Positions 35,601 to 46,639 of a DNA stretch of 64,000 nucleotides are shown here, piece after piece. The notes under the pieces were generated by a model, which saw nothing but the letters and a program-made list of their open reading frames with translations, was not told the origin of the DNA and did not search any database. Every line of letters begins with the position of its first letter. Position 1 is the stretch's first letter. This DNA comes from Sphagnum compactum. Its lineage: Eukaryota > Bryophyta > Sphagnopsida > Sphagnales. Where the stretch lies: assembly GCA_965153455.1 (NCBI GenBank), contig OZ234495.1:2046001-2110000 (forward strand), in the 5' to 3' direction. The position numbers and the translations under genes were made by a program.

Positions 35601-37290
35601 TGTGAATAGGAAGCTTCGAAAAAAAACAAATATGGAGATTATTGTATACCATTGTGAAAACTTTATAGTCTTTTGGTGAATGATCCTAAAGGAGAATCTT
35701 TAAGTGCATGTGATGAACTCCTTTGGGGTGTAATTATCCCATAAAGATTCGACTTTAGACATGTGGGTGATCCTATCCCAAAAAAATATAAAATCTCATG
35801 TTGGAAATCATGTGCATAATGAATATTACAAGTATTATTTCGGAATATGTTTGATAATCTACCTATGTGCTAGAAGGGATTAATCAAAACTTAATCCTCA
35901 TAGTTCCGAACCGCTCCTAAGCTACAGATCCAAGGTCCAATGAAATAAAACAATCTTATTGGTTGAAAGCAATAAATTGAACCCACTACCTTGGATGAGA
36001 ATTCAAGATCAAAAAATCGAAAATTGAGGCTAAATTTACATGCCATCATTTTGGAGGGAAATAAAATTGGTTTGAAAAAAAAAAAAAACCTCAAAACAAG
36101 AGCTCATAATTTGAAAAACCAAGATCCTAGCTAAGGTCCAAGGGAAGGTCCAAAAAGGTTTTAATTTGCTTCAAATGAATCTAAATTGGTTCCTACAAAT
36201 TTGGTCCAAGTGGGCCTTAGAAGAATTCTTGTGCATTTGTGCATCTAGAGTTTATATTGATCAAACTATAATTATGTGCTCATCCATCTACCATATAATA
36301 AGCATGGGATTTTTGTCACAAATTGAGCCCCTTTTTATTTTGCATCATATTTACATCCTGATATCCCATCCAACCCATGGCCTTGCACAAATGTTTTTTT
36401 TTCAAAACAAATATGCCCACATTCCAAAAAGGATTAAATTAATTATAGCAATGTATAATAGGATTTGTGCATGATGCCCATCCTTCAAACAATTCACAAC
36501 ATTCTTAAAACATGGGCATTTAGCTAAACATTGTAATTATATGGCCTTTTGTGAATGGAATGAACATATATTTAATGATTTGGGCTTTATGCTACTATGC
36601 ACTACCAATTTATTTTTTTATCAATTGATGGAAAAAAAAATTTGATATTGTGAAAATTACATTCCATTCAAATGGAAATATTGAAATTTGAAATGAATTG
36701 AATTCCAATTTAACTAAATTCAATTCAATATTCAACTGAAAAGAAATGAATGCAAATTGGTGGAGAAGATATTGAAAATATTGTCATGAATATGATGTTG
36801 GAAAAGAAAACCTTGAAAAAGACACTTTTTTATGCGTCTTTATTTGGCGATGGGCTAAACCTATTATGGGCTGAAATTTGATAGGACAAAATATTATAAG
36901 ACTCTATATTCGTCCTACCTAAACCAATTATGTGCACACACATGACCTTGGGCTCACCATAGATGACAATTGAGCAAAGTGAATGAAGTGAATATAGCCT
37001 AGTCGAAATGATGACCATCAAATTTGAGTTGTAGTGTTGCATTCTCAATTTTTTATTTTGCCAAAATGGAGAATTTTTGCTGGCAAAACCACATTTCACA
37101 CCCAAAAAGAAAGTTTTAAAAGCTTTTCTTCCCAAAAAAAAATCTCAAAGTATCTAAAATTTGCCTTGAAATATATTATTAAAAGAATCATGAATGAATC
37201 TATGTGCAAATAGAACAAGCATAGAGATTGGAATGCACCAACATAAAGAATATGAATAATATGAACCAAAACTTGTGCGTATTTGGGGAC
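32650..37290. other. Intergenic DNA, no gene seen
   Basis: AT-rich sequence. A patch at 33940-34090 is made of CTAGTTACCTA-like words similar to the large low-complexity domain at 52.5-54.5 kb. No coding region is supported. Confidence 0.4.
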
Positions 37291-37299
37291 TTCAAATCC

Positions 37300-38245
37300 A
37301 GATGTTGGAAGCTTCATGTTAGGATTCGAATCGTATTGGGACCTCAAAATCTGTATGGAGATGTGTTGGTTGGGCCTGGAACTGAATCCAGATCTGCCTA
37401 TCTTCAAATTGGGACCTGAGATGTGCATATTTGTGGACTTTTGGATTCCTATAGGGACCTCAATCCAGATCCCAGGAGCTTCATGGTAGGACTTGCATTT
37501 TATTGGGACATCAATCCAGATCCCAGGATCTTCATGTTAGGATTTGGATTTATTGGATCTCAATCTAGGTCCTGAAATCGTCACGTCATGTTAGGACTTT
37601 GGAAATATTTGGTCTGTATGGAGAGTTGGTGTTTGGGTGATGAACAGAATCCAGATCCCCATATCTCCAAATTGGGACCTGGGATGTGCTTTTTGGGACC
37701 TCAATCCAGATCCCAGAAACTTCATGGTAAAATTTAGATTTTTATTGCGACCTTAATCCACATTCTAGGAGCTTCAAGTTAGGATTTGGATATATCAAGA
37801 CCTCAATCAAGGTCCCCACAAGCTTCACCTCATGTTAGGATCTGGAAGTATTGGGACTTCAAAATTTGCACTGAGAGTAGATGGTAGGCAAGGAACTGAA
37901 TCCAGATCCACACATCTCCAAATTGGGACCTGGGATGTGCATATTTGAGGACCTCAATCCAAATACTGGGAGCTTCATGCTAGGAAATGGAATTAATTGG
38001 GACCTCGATCCAGGTCCCGGAAGTTTCACTTCATATTAGGATTTTAGAAGTATTGGGACCTCGATCCAGGTCCCGGAAGTTTCACTTCATATTAGGATTT
38101 TAGAAGTATTGGGACCTCAATTCATATGATCACATCATGTTAGGATTTGGAAATATTGGGATCTCAAAATTCTGTCCGGAGAGTTGTTAGTTGGGCGACG
38201 AACTGAATGAATACAGATCCGCGTATCTCCCTCCAAATTGGGACT
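37300..38245. repeat. Higher-order tandem repeat upstream of the mTERF gene
   Basis: Two module types alternate. Module A (about 50-56 bp) has TTGGGACCTCAATCCAGATC, CCAGGAGCTTCATG and TTAGGATTTGGA. Module B has a TATGGAGAGTTGGT-like start, then GAATCCAGATC, ATCTCCAAATTGGGACCTGG and GATGTGCATATTTG. The set returns about every 300 bp (near 37340, 37610, 37870 and 38170). The last B module (38178-38260) runs into the GC-rich start of the mTERF leader. A perfect 56-bp duplication lies at 37996-38051 and 38052-38107. Confidence 0.85.
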
Positions 38246-38329
38246 TGGGAAGAAGACTTCTGTATTTGTTTCGGGATCTCGAATTTGTGAAGAGGATAAT
38301 ACAAGACACAAGAGACAGGCTTATCCCGA

Positions 38330-38422
38330 CGGAGAAGACGACGCTCGCTGCTCTGCTCTGCGCTCCCACCGCTTGCGATGCTTTTTGGTGATGGCGAATC
38401 GCTCGATTTTCCTTCCTTCCAG
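38330..38422 (+). promoter_or_regulatory. Probable first leader exon of the mTERF gene, with donor site
   Basis: A GC-rich patch ends in CCTTCCAG|GTAAGTGA, a near-perfect donor after position 38422. A short frame MANRSIFLPS opens at 38391 and would reach the donor, but joining it to nearby acceptors hits stops. A noncoding first exon is therefore the simplest reading. Confidence 0.35.
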
Positions 38423-38480
38423 GTAAGTGATGACGCACAAAAGCCTCACTCCCGTACTGACGCCTTGTCCTTTCCATTCT

Positions 38481-39070
38481 TTACGATATGCATCGCAGGT
38501 GGGAAGAAACTTTTACAGCTTTTGATGGAGTTTTCATGAAACTGTGCTAGTACTAACTTGAGAAGCTAGCTTTAAGAGGGAAAGAATTAGAAGAGAGTCG
38601 GAAGCGAGAGAAAGAGAGAGAGCGACCGAGAATCCAGAGTCGGGAGAGAGACAGAGAGAGAAAGAGAGGGAAAGCGAAAGAGAGAGGACGAGAAAAGTTC
38701 ATGTCAAGTTCTTGACTGAGTAATTTGCGGGAGGAGGACCATTTTAGGAGGACGCTAGAGCAAATGCGGTGAGGGAATTTTGAACATCAATGCGAGGAGG
38801 ACGTAGTTCGTGCCTTGGAGAATTTTCGATTCGTTACTATATGCATCGCATGTGGGAAGAAACGGGAGAGCTTTTGATGGAGTTTTGATGAAACTGTGCT
38901 AGTATTTGAGAATGTAGCTTTGAGAGGGAGAGAATTAGAAAAGAATCGGGAGAGAGAGACCGAGAATCCAGAGTCCTTGTGGGAGGAACATTTTGTAGGA
39001 CGCTAGATGAGATGCAAGAGAGAATTTGAACATCACGGCGAGGAGGAGTTCGTTCTCTTAGAATATCAGA
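38481..39070 (+). repeat. Tandem duplication (period about 353 bp) of the mTERF leader
   Basis: Copy 1 starts at 38481 and copy 2 at 38834. Both share ATATGCATCGCA, GTGGGAAGAAAC, CTTTTGATGGAGTTTT, GAAACTGTGCTAGTA, a GA-rich tract, GACCGAGAATCCAGAGT or its close variant, and GGACGCTAGA. Each also repeats GAACATCA followed by GCGAGGAGGA. Copy 2 is shorter in the GA tract. The region lies 0.4-1 kb before the ATG at 39455. Confidence 0.85.
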
Positions 39071-39454
39071 AGCCGTAGGAAGGTCAAGGTGGCTCGATGA
39101 AGAAGCTTGCTTTCTCACTCTCAAGTGGGACAAGATTTTTCTTATCATTTTCTTCGCTCCCGGTGACAACTGTCTTGCCAGTAGTCTTCTTCTAGGCAAG
39201 AGAGAGAAAGAGAGATTGAAGATGTGAATTGATGATGGCATTCTTGCGATAGTATCTTTGCAAACATATATATATGTGCTACATCATTTCTGATTTTAGT
39301 ATGTGGCAATTTTGTGCAGACTTGTTTGTCATCTGTCAATCTGGCAGAGTTTATGAACCACAATGTGAGTACCTGTAGCACCACAGTTGTGTGGAGAAGG
39401 GTTAGCCTTGATACTGTATAAGAAAAGGGGGATGCATCAACCAGAAATGAAGAT

Positions 39455-41673
39455 ATGGCAGGTGCCATTGCATCTGCTGGCATAGGATCAGTGAGTAGAC
39501 ATAAAGAGCAAAATTGGTTTCCAGGGGAAAGATCTGGCTGTTCCTGGATACTTCCAATCACTATGTATGAAATGCAGTCATTGCAGCTGCTGTCACAAGC
39601 TGGCTGGAGCAGAGCAAGCACAAGACCAGAGTTTGCTGGGATGGCTATGTGGCATTATGGAGCTCAAAAGCAGATTTGTCTTGCTTCTTATTTCACTCCC
39701 AAGCTTTCAGAAAGCAGAAAATTGCCCGGTTTTCTGGAGAAGAAAAACGTTTATCATGGAGGGACTGTCTGTGTCCAAATTTGTTCTCAGGCCGTATTGA
39801 GAGAGGAGGTTGCCCCTATGTTTGTGGCATGCTGGTCTGAGAAAGCAAACAAAGCACCAAGGGAGGCAGGAGGTGTGGGGAAGCCAGCTGCAAGACAGGT
39901 GACACTTCTGTCAGCAAACATAAAATTGGGCAAGGACAAACTGGATGTGGTGGGTCCAAGGAAAGTCAAGGCAGTGGTGACTGAAGTGAAGATGATGGAT
40001 GAACATGTGGGTCGAAGCCTTGAAGCAATGGGAGTCCGTAGCACAGCCCTGGCAAAGTGTGTGGAGCAGGGGGCTGGCATGACTGAAGAGCAGATTGCAG
40101 AGTGGATAAGCACTCTTCAGCACCTAGGGCTGGAGCATGCTGACATTGTGCTGGTAGTGGGTAAGGATTCAGGTGTGCTGCGGGCAGAGACCACCAATGT
40201 AAGGCGGGTCTGGCACTGTCTGATGGACAGCTTAGGCCTTGATTGTGATACATTGGTGAGCATGTGTTTACAGTGGCCGAGACTCTTGCTTTGCACAGAA
40301 CAGCAGATCAGGGACTTGAGAAATTACCTTCTGTCAGTGGGCATAAGTGCCAATGAGGTGCCAGTTATATTAGCAAGCCGGCCTCAACTTCTCAGTCATC
40401 CCATAGGACGCATCCAGCACAATGTGCAGTGCCTGCTGGTTGCAGGTGTTCAACCTGATGATCTTGCACGCATTCTGAAGAAGGTGCCAGAACTGTTCTC
40501 AGATGTGACAAAGAAGAATCTCAAGGCCAAACTAGACTTTTTGTTGAGTGCAGGCTTAGGTACAGGCTTAGGCAAGGCAGTGGCAAGGCGGCCAAATATC
40601 CTAAACTATGATCTAGACAGTATGAAAGCCACAGTGCAATATCTACAGAGCTTGATGTGCCCACGTGATGTGGCAAAGTTGGTCAAGCGTTATGCCGAAG
40701 TGTTGGTGCTGGACCCCAAACGCAAAATGTTGCCAATTATCAACTATCTGCTTACTCTTGGTGTAAAGAAAGAAGACCTGGGGAAAGTAATTTTGCGGCG
40801 ACCACAGCTGCTGGGCTACACAATTCCAGGCCTGGAGCCTACTGTGGACTACCTTCTTGAGCTTGGTGTCAAGCCTGAGATGTTGGGCAAAGTTATCACT
40901 ACCTCTCCCCAGGTCTTTCTCTCCCTGGTAACAGGCTAAAATTGTTTTATCTGTTTACACCCTAGCTAAATCCAGACTAACTGACACTATATTAAGGGAG
41001 GTGGGGCATATTGTTGTCAACCAAAGTGTTGTCCACCAAGTTCTGATGTGTAAATGGACATGGGAGGGATGATAGGTGCTTACATTGAATGCGGAGGAAA
41101 AGCTGAAACCAGTAGTGGAATTCTTCCAAAGCATGGGTTTGAACAGAGAGCGTGACATGGAGATGCTATTATTGCGTAATGCCCAGATTATGTGCTGCAG
41201 CATTGAGAAAAACCTACGCCCAAAGTTTACCTTCTTCAAGGACATTGGCCTCAGTGAATCTGCCATATCCAACATGATTGTTCTCTTCCCCTCCATGCTG
41301 GGCCAAAGCATTGAGGGTTCCCTTGCCCCTAAGTATAAGTTTCTTGTCAATGAAATGCAACGCTCCATCAACGAAGTGGTTGACTTTCCTCAGGCAAGCA
41401 AAAAAATCCTGATCATCTTTAGGCATCTGTTTCATTTTCCCCTTTGTGACCAGGGATTAATCTGGAAGGTTGGCTGTGCAGTATTTTGGCTACAGTCTTG
41501 ACAACCGGATAAAACCACGGTATGAGAAGCTGAAAGACAAAGCTATATCTCCCAGCCTTGCATCAATGTTGGCATGTGTGGATTGTGATTTTGATGCCCG
41601 ATACATGTCAAATCATTCCCCAAGTCGGGTACCATATAAATCACGGAGTAAAATTGGAAGGTCATCTGATTAG
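39455..41673 (+). CDS. mTERF-domain organellar protein, 3 exons, 655 aa
   Basis: Exons are 39455-40912, 41076-41393 and 41482-41673, all joined in phase 0. The protein has a variable N-terminus of about 185 residues, expected to hold an organelle transit signal. It is followed by a run of about 35-residue mTERF helical repeats (LQHLGLEHADIVLVVGKDSG; LTLGVKKEDLGKVILRRPQL; ELGVKPEMLGKVITTSPQ) and a C-terminal signature YFGYSLDNRIKPRYEKL. Plant mTERFs bind nucleic acid and regulate plastid or mitochondrial transcription, splicing or translation; the compartment cannot be told here. The C-terminus resembles the mTERF4/5/9 class, without firm assignment. The second intron uses a GC donor (CAG|GCAAGC). 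The first donor was set at CAG|GTCTTT to keep repeat length; CTG|GTAACA at 40928 would add five residues. Confidence 0.88.
41394..41481 (+). other. GC-AG intron of the mTERF gene
   Basis: The 88-bp intron runs from GCAAGC to GTGCAG. Removing it joins DFPQ to YFGYSLDNR in phase and restores the conserved mTERF C-terminus. No nearby GT gives a comparable join. Confidence 0.75.
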
Positions 41674-42126
41674 GTTGCCAGCAAACCAGCTTGGGCACTG
41701 CCATTTTATGTGGATGTCTTGGCAGGTATCCATTTGGAACAGCATTTCTTAGTACTCATCAGACATGTTAGTTGCAAAGTTTATGTTCCTGACATAACAG
41801 AGGTACCTTCCTCTACAGTTGAATCATGAAGTCACTGTTCACTGCAGAGTGGGAAGTCCTGTTTGGCTAACAGCTGATCCAATACTGAGATGCCTTATTC
41901 TTAATTCTACTTTCCTGTATTTGCTGAAGACAAATCTCTTTGGCAACCCATTGTGTAAACCCAGTCCATTAATTTTGACCATTACTGTAGGAAACTTATT
42001 TGGGACTTTTCTGATATGTCAGTACAGTCCATTCTTGTTTGCATGAAGGATGGACTCATCCTTCGATGTGTCTCAGGCTCTGCTGAAAATTACTCAGCTC
42101 TAGTGTTCAAGAATCAGGAAGTCAGA

Positions 42127-42132
42127 AATAAA
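42127..42132 (+). terminator. Candidate poly(A) signal of the mTERF gene
   Basis: AATAAA occurs about 450 bp after the stop. The distance is long but allowed for a plant 3' UTR; other signals are possible. Confidence 0.25.
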
Positions 42133-42139
42133 GTTGAAT

Positions 42140-44175
42140 GTGCCTTTACTTGATTTTGAGCTTGGTGTCAGTTTTCCCTGTGTTTCATTCATTTTGTTGC
42201 CAGGAGCTGGCAAAAGTGCACCATTCAGGTCATTCAGCTCACCAACTTGAGTCAAAGTAGTGCCTGCCTTTTCAGGGGTACTGAATTCTAGCATCAGGTG
42301 CCTTTTCCCTTTTACACACTGTATTGTCCGAAGAATCAGGAATGCTTATATGTCAACTGAAATCTTGAAAATGTTTTTGTTGCATTTGCAACTTTGCAAG
42401 TACATTTTTCTGGTGACATTGCATAAAAGTGTGGAATTCTCCAGCAATCATCTTGCATATCATATTGACTACAATTCATATCTGATTCTTTTGAGTGAAA
42501 TGTATTTGTTATCTCCACTGTTTGCATGACTTGGCATTGCTCAGCTGCCAGGCCAAAGCATGTAGGTAGGTAAGGTACACATCAGTTCTTGAAGAGCACA
42601 GAGAGCTTCAATATGCAGATTTAAGAAAAGATCAGACACAATATACAATTACAATCAGTGACTTCCTTATTTGACTTGAGGGATACCAGAGAGAAACAGT
42701 GGTTTTCAAAACCAAGAGAAAGTAAACACTTCATGATGAAGAGAATCTAACTCATGACTCAAGTCACTCTTTGGTTCATTTGAAAGACTTGTTGTCATTT
42801 GTCCTTCTTAGCAGCAACAGCATCATCCATAATGGAGGAGAGACTGAAAATGAAGAAGAAAATGAAATACCTGGAAGAGGCCCTTTTTGTGCATAACCAC
42901 AGATGGATAATTTGTGGCATGTGAAACATATTTTGTCAGTCATAGCTCAGGATTCTATGACTTACAAACTTCAAAAGTTTGTGAAAACAAATTGCTGCAA
43001 CGATGCAGGGTTCTGAATGGATTTCAATAAGGATCATATCAATTAATGATCTAATGCTACTGGTTGTGTCTTCTTGAGTCTTAAAACCCATCAAGCACAG
43101 ACTTGGTAGGATTTAGCAAGCAAAATAGTTAAGAAAAAAAATTCCTCGAACTATAACTGGACTGCATTCTACTGCCATATGCTCTTGGATCCATAACTTT
43201 GGACTGAATCTAAAGATCACAAGCAATAGACCAAGTTGACCTTCTGTAGAGACAAGCTGATTTCCCTTATCAATACGATCTTGCAACCTAACCACCATGC
43301 AAACTGCACTGGATATGCTTCATTGTACAAAAATGTTCTTTGCTGCTTGATGACAATTATGTGGATCTCTGGAGGTGTAGAAATAACTCATGCAGAGAAC
43401 TTTCACCAATTAAAATTTCTCCATGTTTGCAGCAGCAAGCATTACACTGGACTCAGGTTTCATGGACCTTGCATGTAAAAACTGTGCTCATGACAATAGT
43501 CTTTACCATAAAAGCAGAGTGTTAAGTCCATAGATTCATGGCCAATCTTGCAGGAGGTCGTGTGATCACATCTGGCAACCTTGGTAGCATGCAATCCAGC
43601 TAACCATAACAGGAATCGTGAGGTCAATCTGTCATGTTAAGGTTTGGAACCAAGGAACTTTTTTAAGTCCTTGGGTGAAGATAAAAGCAGTTCTATTGCC
43701 CTAGCAATGCTCATCAGAACATATCCACCTCTGGAAGTTATGGAGGCAGTAGCCATGGGGTGTGAAGAAATGCTAACTTGCTTGCTTGCAGACACTGTCA
43801 TCCATTTCTTGAAGGACCTCCTTCTGCGTATTGTCAGCTGTCAGACGGCATGATACATAGCACTTGCAGATCCCCACAGCGTGAATTCCAACTTCATTGC
43901 AGCCCACAAAGTTTGTCATTAGCAAATGAGACCAGTTTGATAAAAGAAAAACAAAAGCTATGCAGATGATGTATCATCTCCTTCTCTGTCCTTCACTACC
44001 CATTCAAGAAACTGGACAAAACAAAAGATCTATTTCAGTTGTGCAAGAATATTGATAAAGAGGCACAGCTTGATTTGCAACCAACCTTATGCCCAGCACT
44101 TTTTAAGATTAAGGGCCAACAGGTGTCAATGTATCACCAGTCACACTTGGGCATAGCCATGGTTTCTTGCCTCCT
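42140..44175. other. Intergenic DNA between convergent genes
   Basis: About 2 kb with no supported gene. Short frames of 60-90 codons on both strands lack domains. It should contain 3' UTR sequence of both neighbours. Confidence 0.4.
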
Positions 44176-44179
44176 CCAG

Positions 44180-44185
44180 TTTATT
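44180..44185 (-). terminator. Candidate poly(A) signal of the receptor kinase gene
   Basis: TTTATT on the plus strand is AATAAA in the sense of the kinase gene, about 60 bp after its stop. Confidence 0.4.
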
Positions 44186-44245
44186 ATGGTCATCTTATTG
44201 TCCATGTTGTTCTCTTCTACCTAACCCCCCAACTCTTTGCTTCTT

Positions 44246-46639
44246 TCAAGGCAATAAAGGGGCATCAATAGTCAGTTTTTCTGCTGTGGGCTTCTGACGT
44301 GATTTGAAAGAGAGTCCACCGGGAGGTGATGGAGAAAGCTCTAATGGAAGAGCAGGGACCTCTGCAACCCCTGACAAGATCTTGACAATCTCTTCCATGT
44401 TGGGTCGCGTTGCAGGCAATCTCTGCAGGCAAAGCAGAGCTACTATGATGCACATGTTAGCTTCATTGGCAGAGAAAGCTCCTTGCAAGGCTGGATCTAC
44501 CAAATCCAATGTGTTGCCAGTTTGTGCCAGGGATCGTGTCCATGATATGAGGTTCGCCCGCTCAAAATCTGTGAAGGGTGACGCATTGACCTGCAGTGGC
44601 CGTCGTCCAGATATAAGGACCAGCAGCAAAACACCAAAGCTGTAAACATCACTCTTCTCAGACAAGATCCCACCTCCACCATACTCTGGTGCCACATAGC
44701 ATATCGTTCCTCGCATACTAGGAGTGCTACATACACCCCGGCCAAAAAAGTCCCCACTCCACCACTCCCTACTTCGAGACCTGCATCTGTTGCCCTCCCG
44801 TTGAGCTTTCTGTTGCTTGCTCTGGCTTGGCTCTCCACTAAATTCGCCAACAGACTTGTTCCTTCCATGTCGTTCTTTCGGATCATGGCTTTTGAGACCA
44901 AGGTCTTCAACATTGTCATCTTTTGAAAACCTCCCCTTCTTGAGCTCCTTGCATTTGCTACTCAACTCATCACAATACTCATCCCTCCACCATTCTCTGC
45001 CCTTTGATTTTTCCCTCTCCACCTTCTTCTTGTCTTCTTTGTTCAACTCTCCAATGATGTTGCCAATCCATTCAGAGCTGTTTGATCTGTGTCTACAGGA
45101 AGCTTTCCTTTGTTTTTCAGTTTGAGCACCCTCATGTGTGAGCTCACCATTTCTGTCACCTTGCTGCTCCTTCATTGACCCATCTTTGCTCTTTGGCACT
45201 TTCTTGTTTTCACCTGCCCTCCAATCAAAGATGTAGTCTTTCATGCCAAGTTCTCCTCCAAAGTTTTCCTGTTTCCACCACCAGTCTCGACTCCATGACC
45301 TTCGCCCCCTCTTCTCTTTGGCCTTAGTCGCTGATGACAAGTGCACCTCCTTACTGCTTTCACCACTTATGTCCAAGTCAGGCTGTGAAGGACTGATAGT
45401 GCTCCATCCTTCACCTTCCCCTTCTTCAGTGCCAAATGCAGTTGCTGCCCTTGACTCCTCTGTAGGGGTTCCCTCCTTGCTTGGTGCAATGCTCTTGTCT
45501 ACATCCTCACCATCCTCTGCACTCTCAAAATTTTCTGACTCAATGTCCAATCTGATCTCTTCACAAGATATAGGGGACTCTATTGCTGCAATGTCTGGCT
45601 TCTGGACATTCTCTAGTCCCATTCCTTCACTATCTGCAGCTAGGTTAGAAACTCTAACATGTGAGGACACAGCAACATGGTCAGTGTCAGGGAGCTGCTG
45701 TTCCCCTGCTAGTGCTGTCTTGCTTATGGCCATAGCCTCCTCCTTTTCCACCCTCTTCATCTCAGCTTCTTTTCTCCTGCGTTGGCGACGAGCACGATCT
45801 CGTGCCATGCGCTCATAACGAATACGCTCCCTTTCAATTGACTCTAGAATAGCCTCCTCATTCAAACCTTCCGGAGCATGCAACTCAGATTTTAGTCTTG
45901 AGAGCCCAAAGTCTGCGATCCTCGCTCTGAAGCTGGAGTCCAACAGTATGTTGCTAGGCTTCACATCTCCATGAATGATGGGTGGGTCACACATGAAGTG
46001 CAGAAAGCTCAGCCCTTGAGCAGTATCAAGAATGATCTTGAACCTTTTGTCCCAGTCAAGGGCTCCCAGGCCATCTTCATCAAAAAGCACTTCCTGCAAA
46101 CTCCGGTTTGCCATAAATGTATACACAAGCAGACGATGCTTCCCATTTGCACAGAATCCGAGCAGGTTGACAATGTGTGGGGAATTCACACGCCCTATAA
46201 CAGATACCTCATTCTGGAACTCACGCTCACCTTGCAATGACGATACATCAAGCCTCTTTACTGCAACCTCCGTTCCATCAGGCAGGACTCCCTTGTACAC
46301 ACTTCCAAACCCACCCTGCCCCAGTTTCTGAGCATCACTGAACCCAGAGGTGGCTGCCTTCAGCTCTCTGTATGAGAATTTTCGTAGCTTCACAGATGTG
46401 TTTGCATCACAAGGACTGGTTTTGCTGGCCCTAAGTCGCTGGTACAAAATCACTGCAATAAGCACCAAGGCAAGGATTGCAAAGAGTCCTCCTCCTAGTG
46501 CTAAACTTAAGATCAATGTCTTGTGGGATGTGGTGCTTCTCCGACCTACAAATGGAGGTGATGCAACAAGAGGCAGAGCAACTTGTGGTGATATTAAGGG
46601 CAGTGTTGAGGAGACATCTGACACCTGCCTCGAAGGCAT
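44246..46639 (-). CDS. Receptor-like Ser/Thr kinase of the At2g45590/At4g25390 type, intronless, 797 aa
   Basis: The protein starts MPSRQVSDV and has a short extracellular or lumenal part. One membrane segment lies at about 41-67 (LILSLALGGGLFAILALVLI). The kinase domain follows: KLGQGGFGSVYKG (105-117), VAVK with Lys128, HGDVKPSNILL at 223-233 and IADFG at 241-245. Between DFG and the APE motif (near 650) is an insert of roughly 390 residues, rich in Glu, Lys, Arg and Ser. The kinase then resumes (GTICYVAPEYGGGGILSEKS) through SDVYSFGVLLLVLISGRRP to the C-terminus. The Arg of HRD is Gly (HGD), so it is a non-RD kinase. A long activation-segment insert is typical of this small plant family, but this copy is longer than the roughly 650-680 residue Arabidopsis members. 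Ligand and pathway are unknown. Confidence 0.92.
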   Translation of the reverse strand: MPSRQVSDVSSTLPLISPQVALPLVASPPFVGRRSTTSHKTLILSLALGGGLFAILALVLIAVILYQRLRASKTSPCDANTSVKLRKFSYRELKAATSGFSDAQKLGQGGFGSVYKGVLPDGTEVAVKRLDVSSLQGEREFQNEVSVIGRVNSPHIVNLLGFCANGKHRLLVYTFMANRSLQEVLFDEDGLGALDWDKRFKIILDTAQGLSFLHFMCDPPIIHGDVKPSNILLDSSFRARIADFGLSRLKSELHAPEGLNEEAILESIERERIRYERMARDRARRQRRRKEAEMKRVEKEEAMAISKTALAGEQQLPDTDHVAVSSHVRVSNLAADSEGMGLENVQKPDIAAIESPISCEEIRLDIESENFESAEDGEDVDKSIAPSKEGTPTEESRAATAFGTEEGEGEGWSTISPSQPDLDISGESSKEVHLSSATKAKEKRGRRSWSRDWWWKQENFGGELGMKDYIFDWRAGENKKVPKSKDGSMKEQQGDRNGELTHEGAQTEKQRKASCRHRSNSSEWIGNIIGELNKEDKKKVEREKSKGREWWRDEYCDELSSKCKELKKGRFSKDDNVEDLGLKSHDPKERHGRNKSVGEFSGEPSQSKQQKAQREGNRCRSRSREWWSGDFFGRGVCSTPSMRGTICYVAPEYGGGGILSEKSDVYSFGVLLLVLISGRRPLQVNASPFTDFERANLISWTRSLAQTGNTLDLVDPALQGAFSANEANMCIIVALLCLQRLPATRPNMEEIVKILSGVAEVPALPLELSPSPPGGLSFKSRQKPTAEKLTIDAPLLP

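Noticed and set aside
37300-38245. CRISPR-like array of repeats and spacers
   Set aside because: Repeats are degenerate, unequal and nested, and the DNA is plant nuclear; this is a higher-order tandem repeat.
38391-38423. Alternative coding first exon of the mTERF gene (MANRSIFLPS)
   Set aside because: Joining the 38422 donor to the visible acceptors near 39319 and 39345 gives early stops, so a noncoding exon is more likely.
45243-45818. 191-codon plus-strand frame
   Set aside because: Shadow of the Glu/Lys-rich insert of the receptor kinase on the opposite strand.
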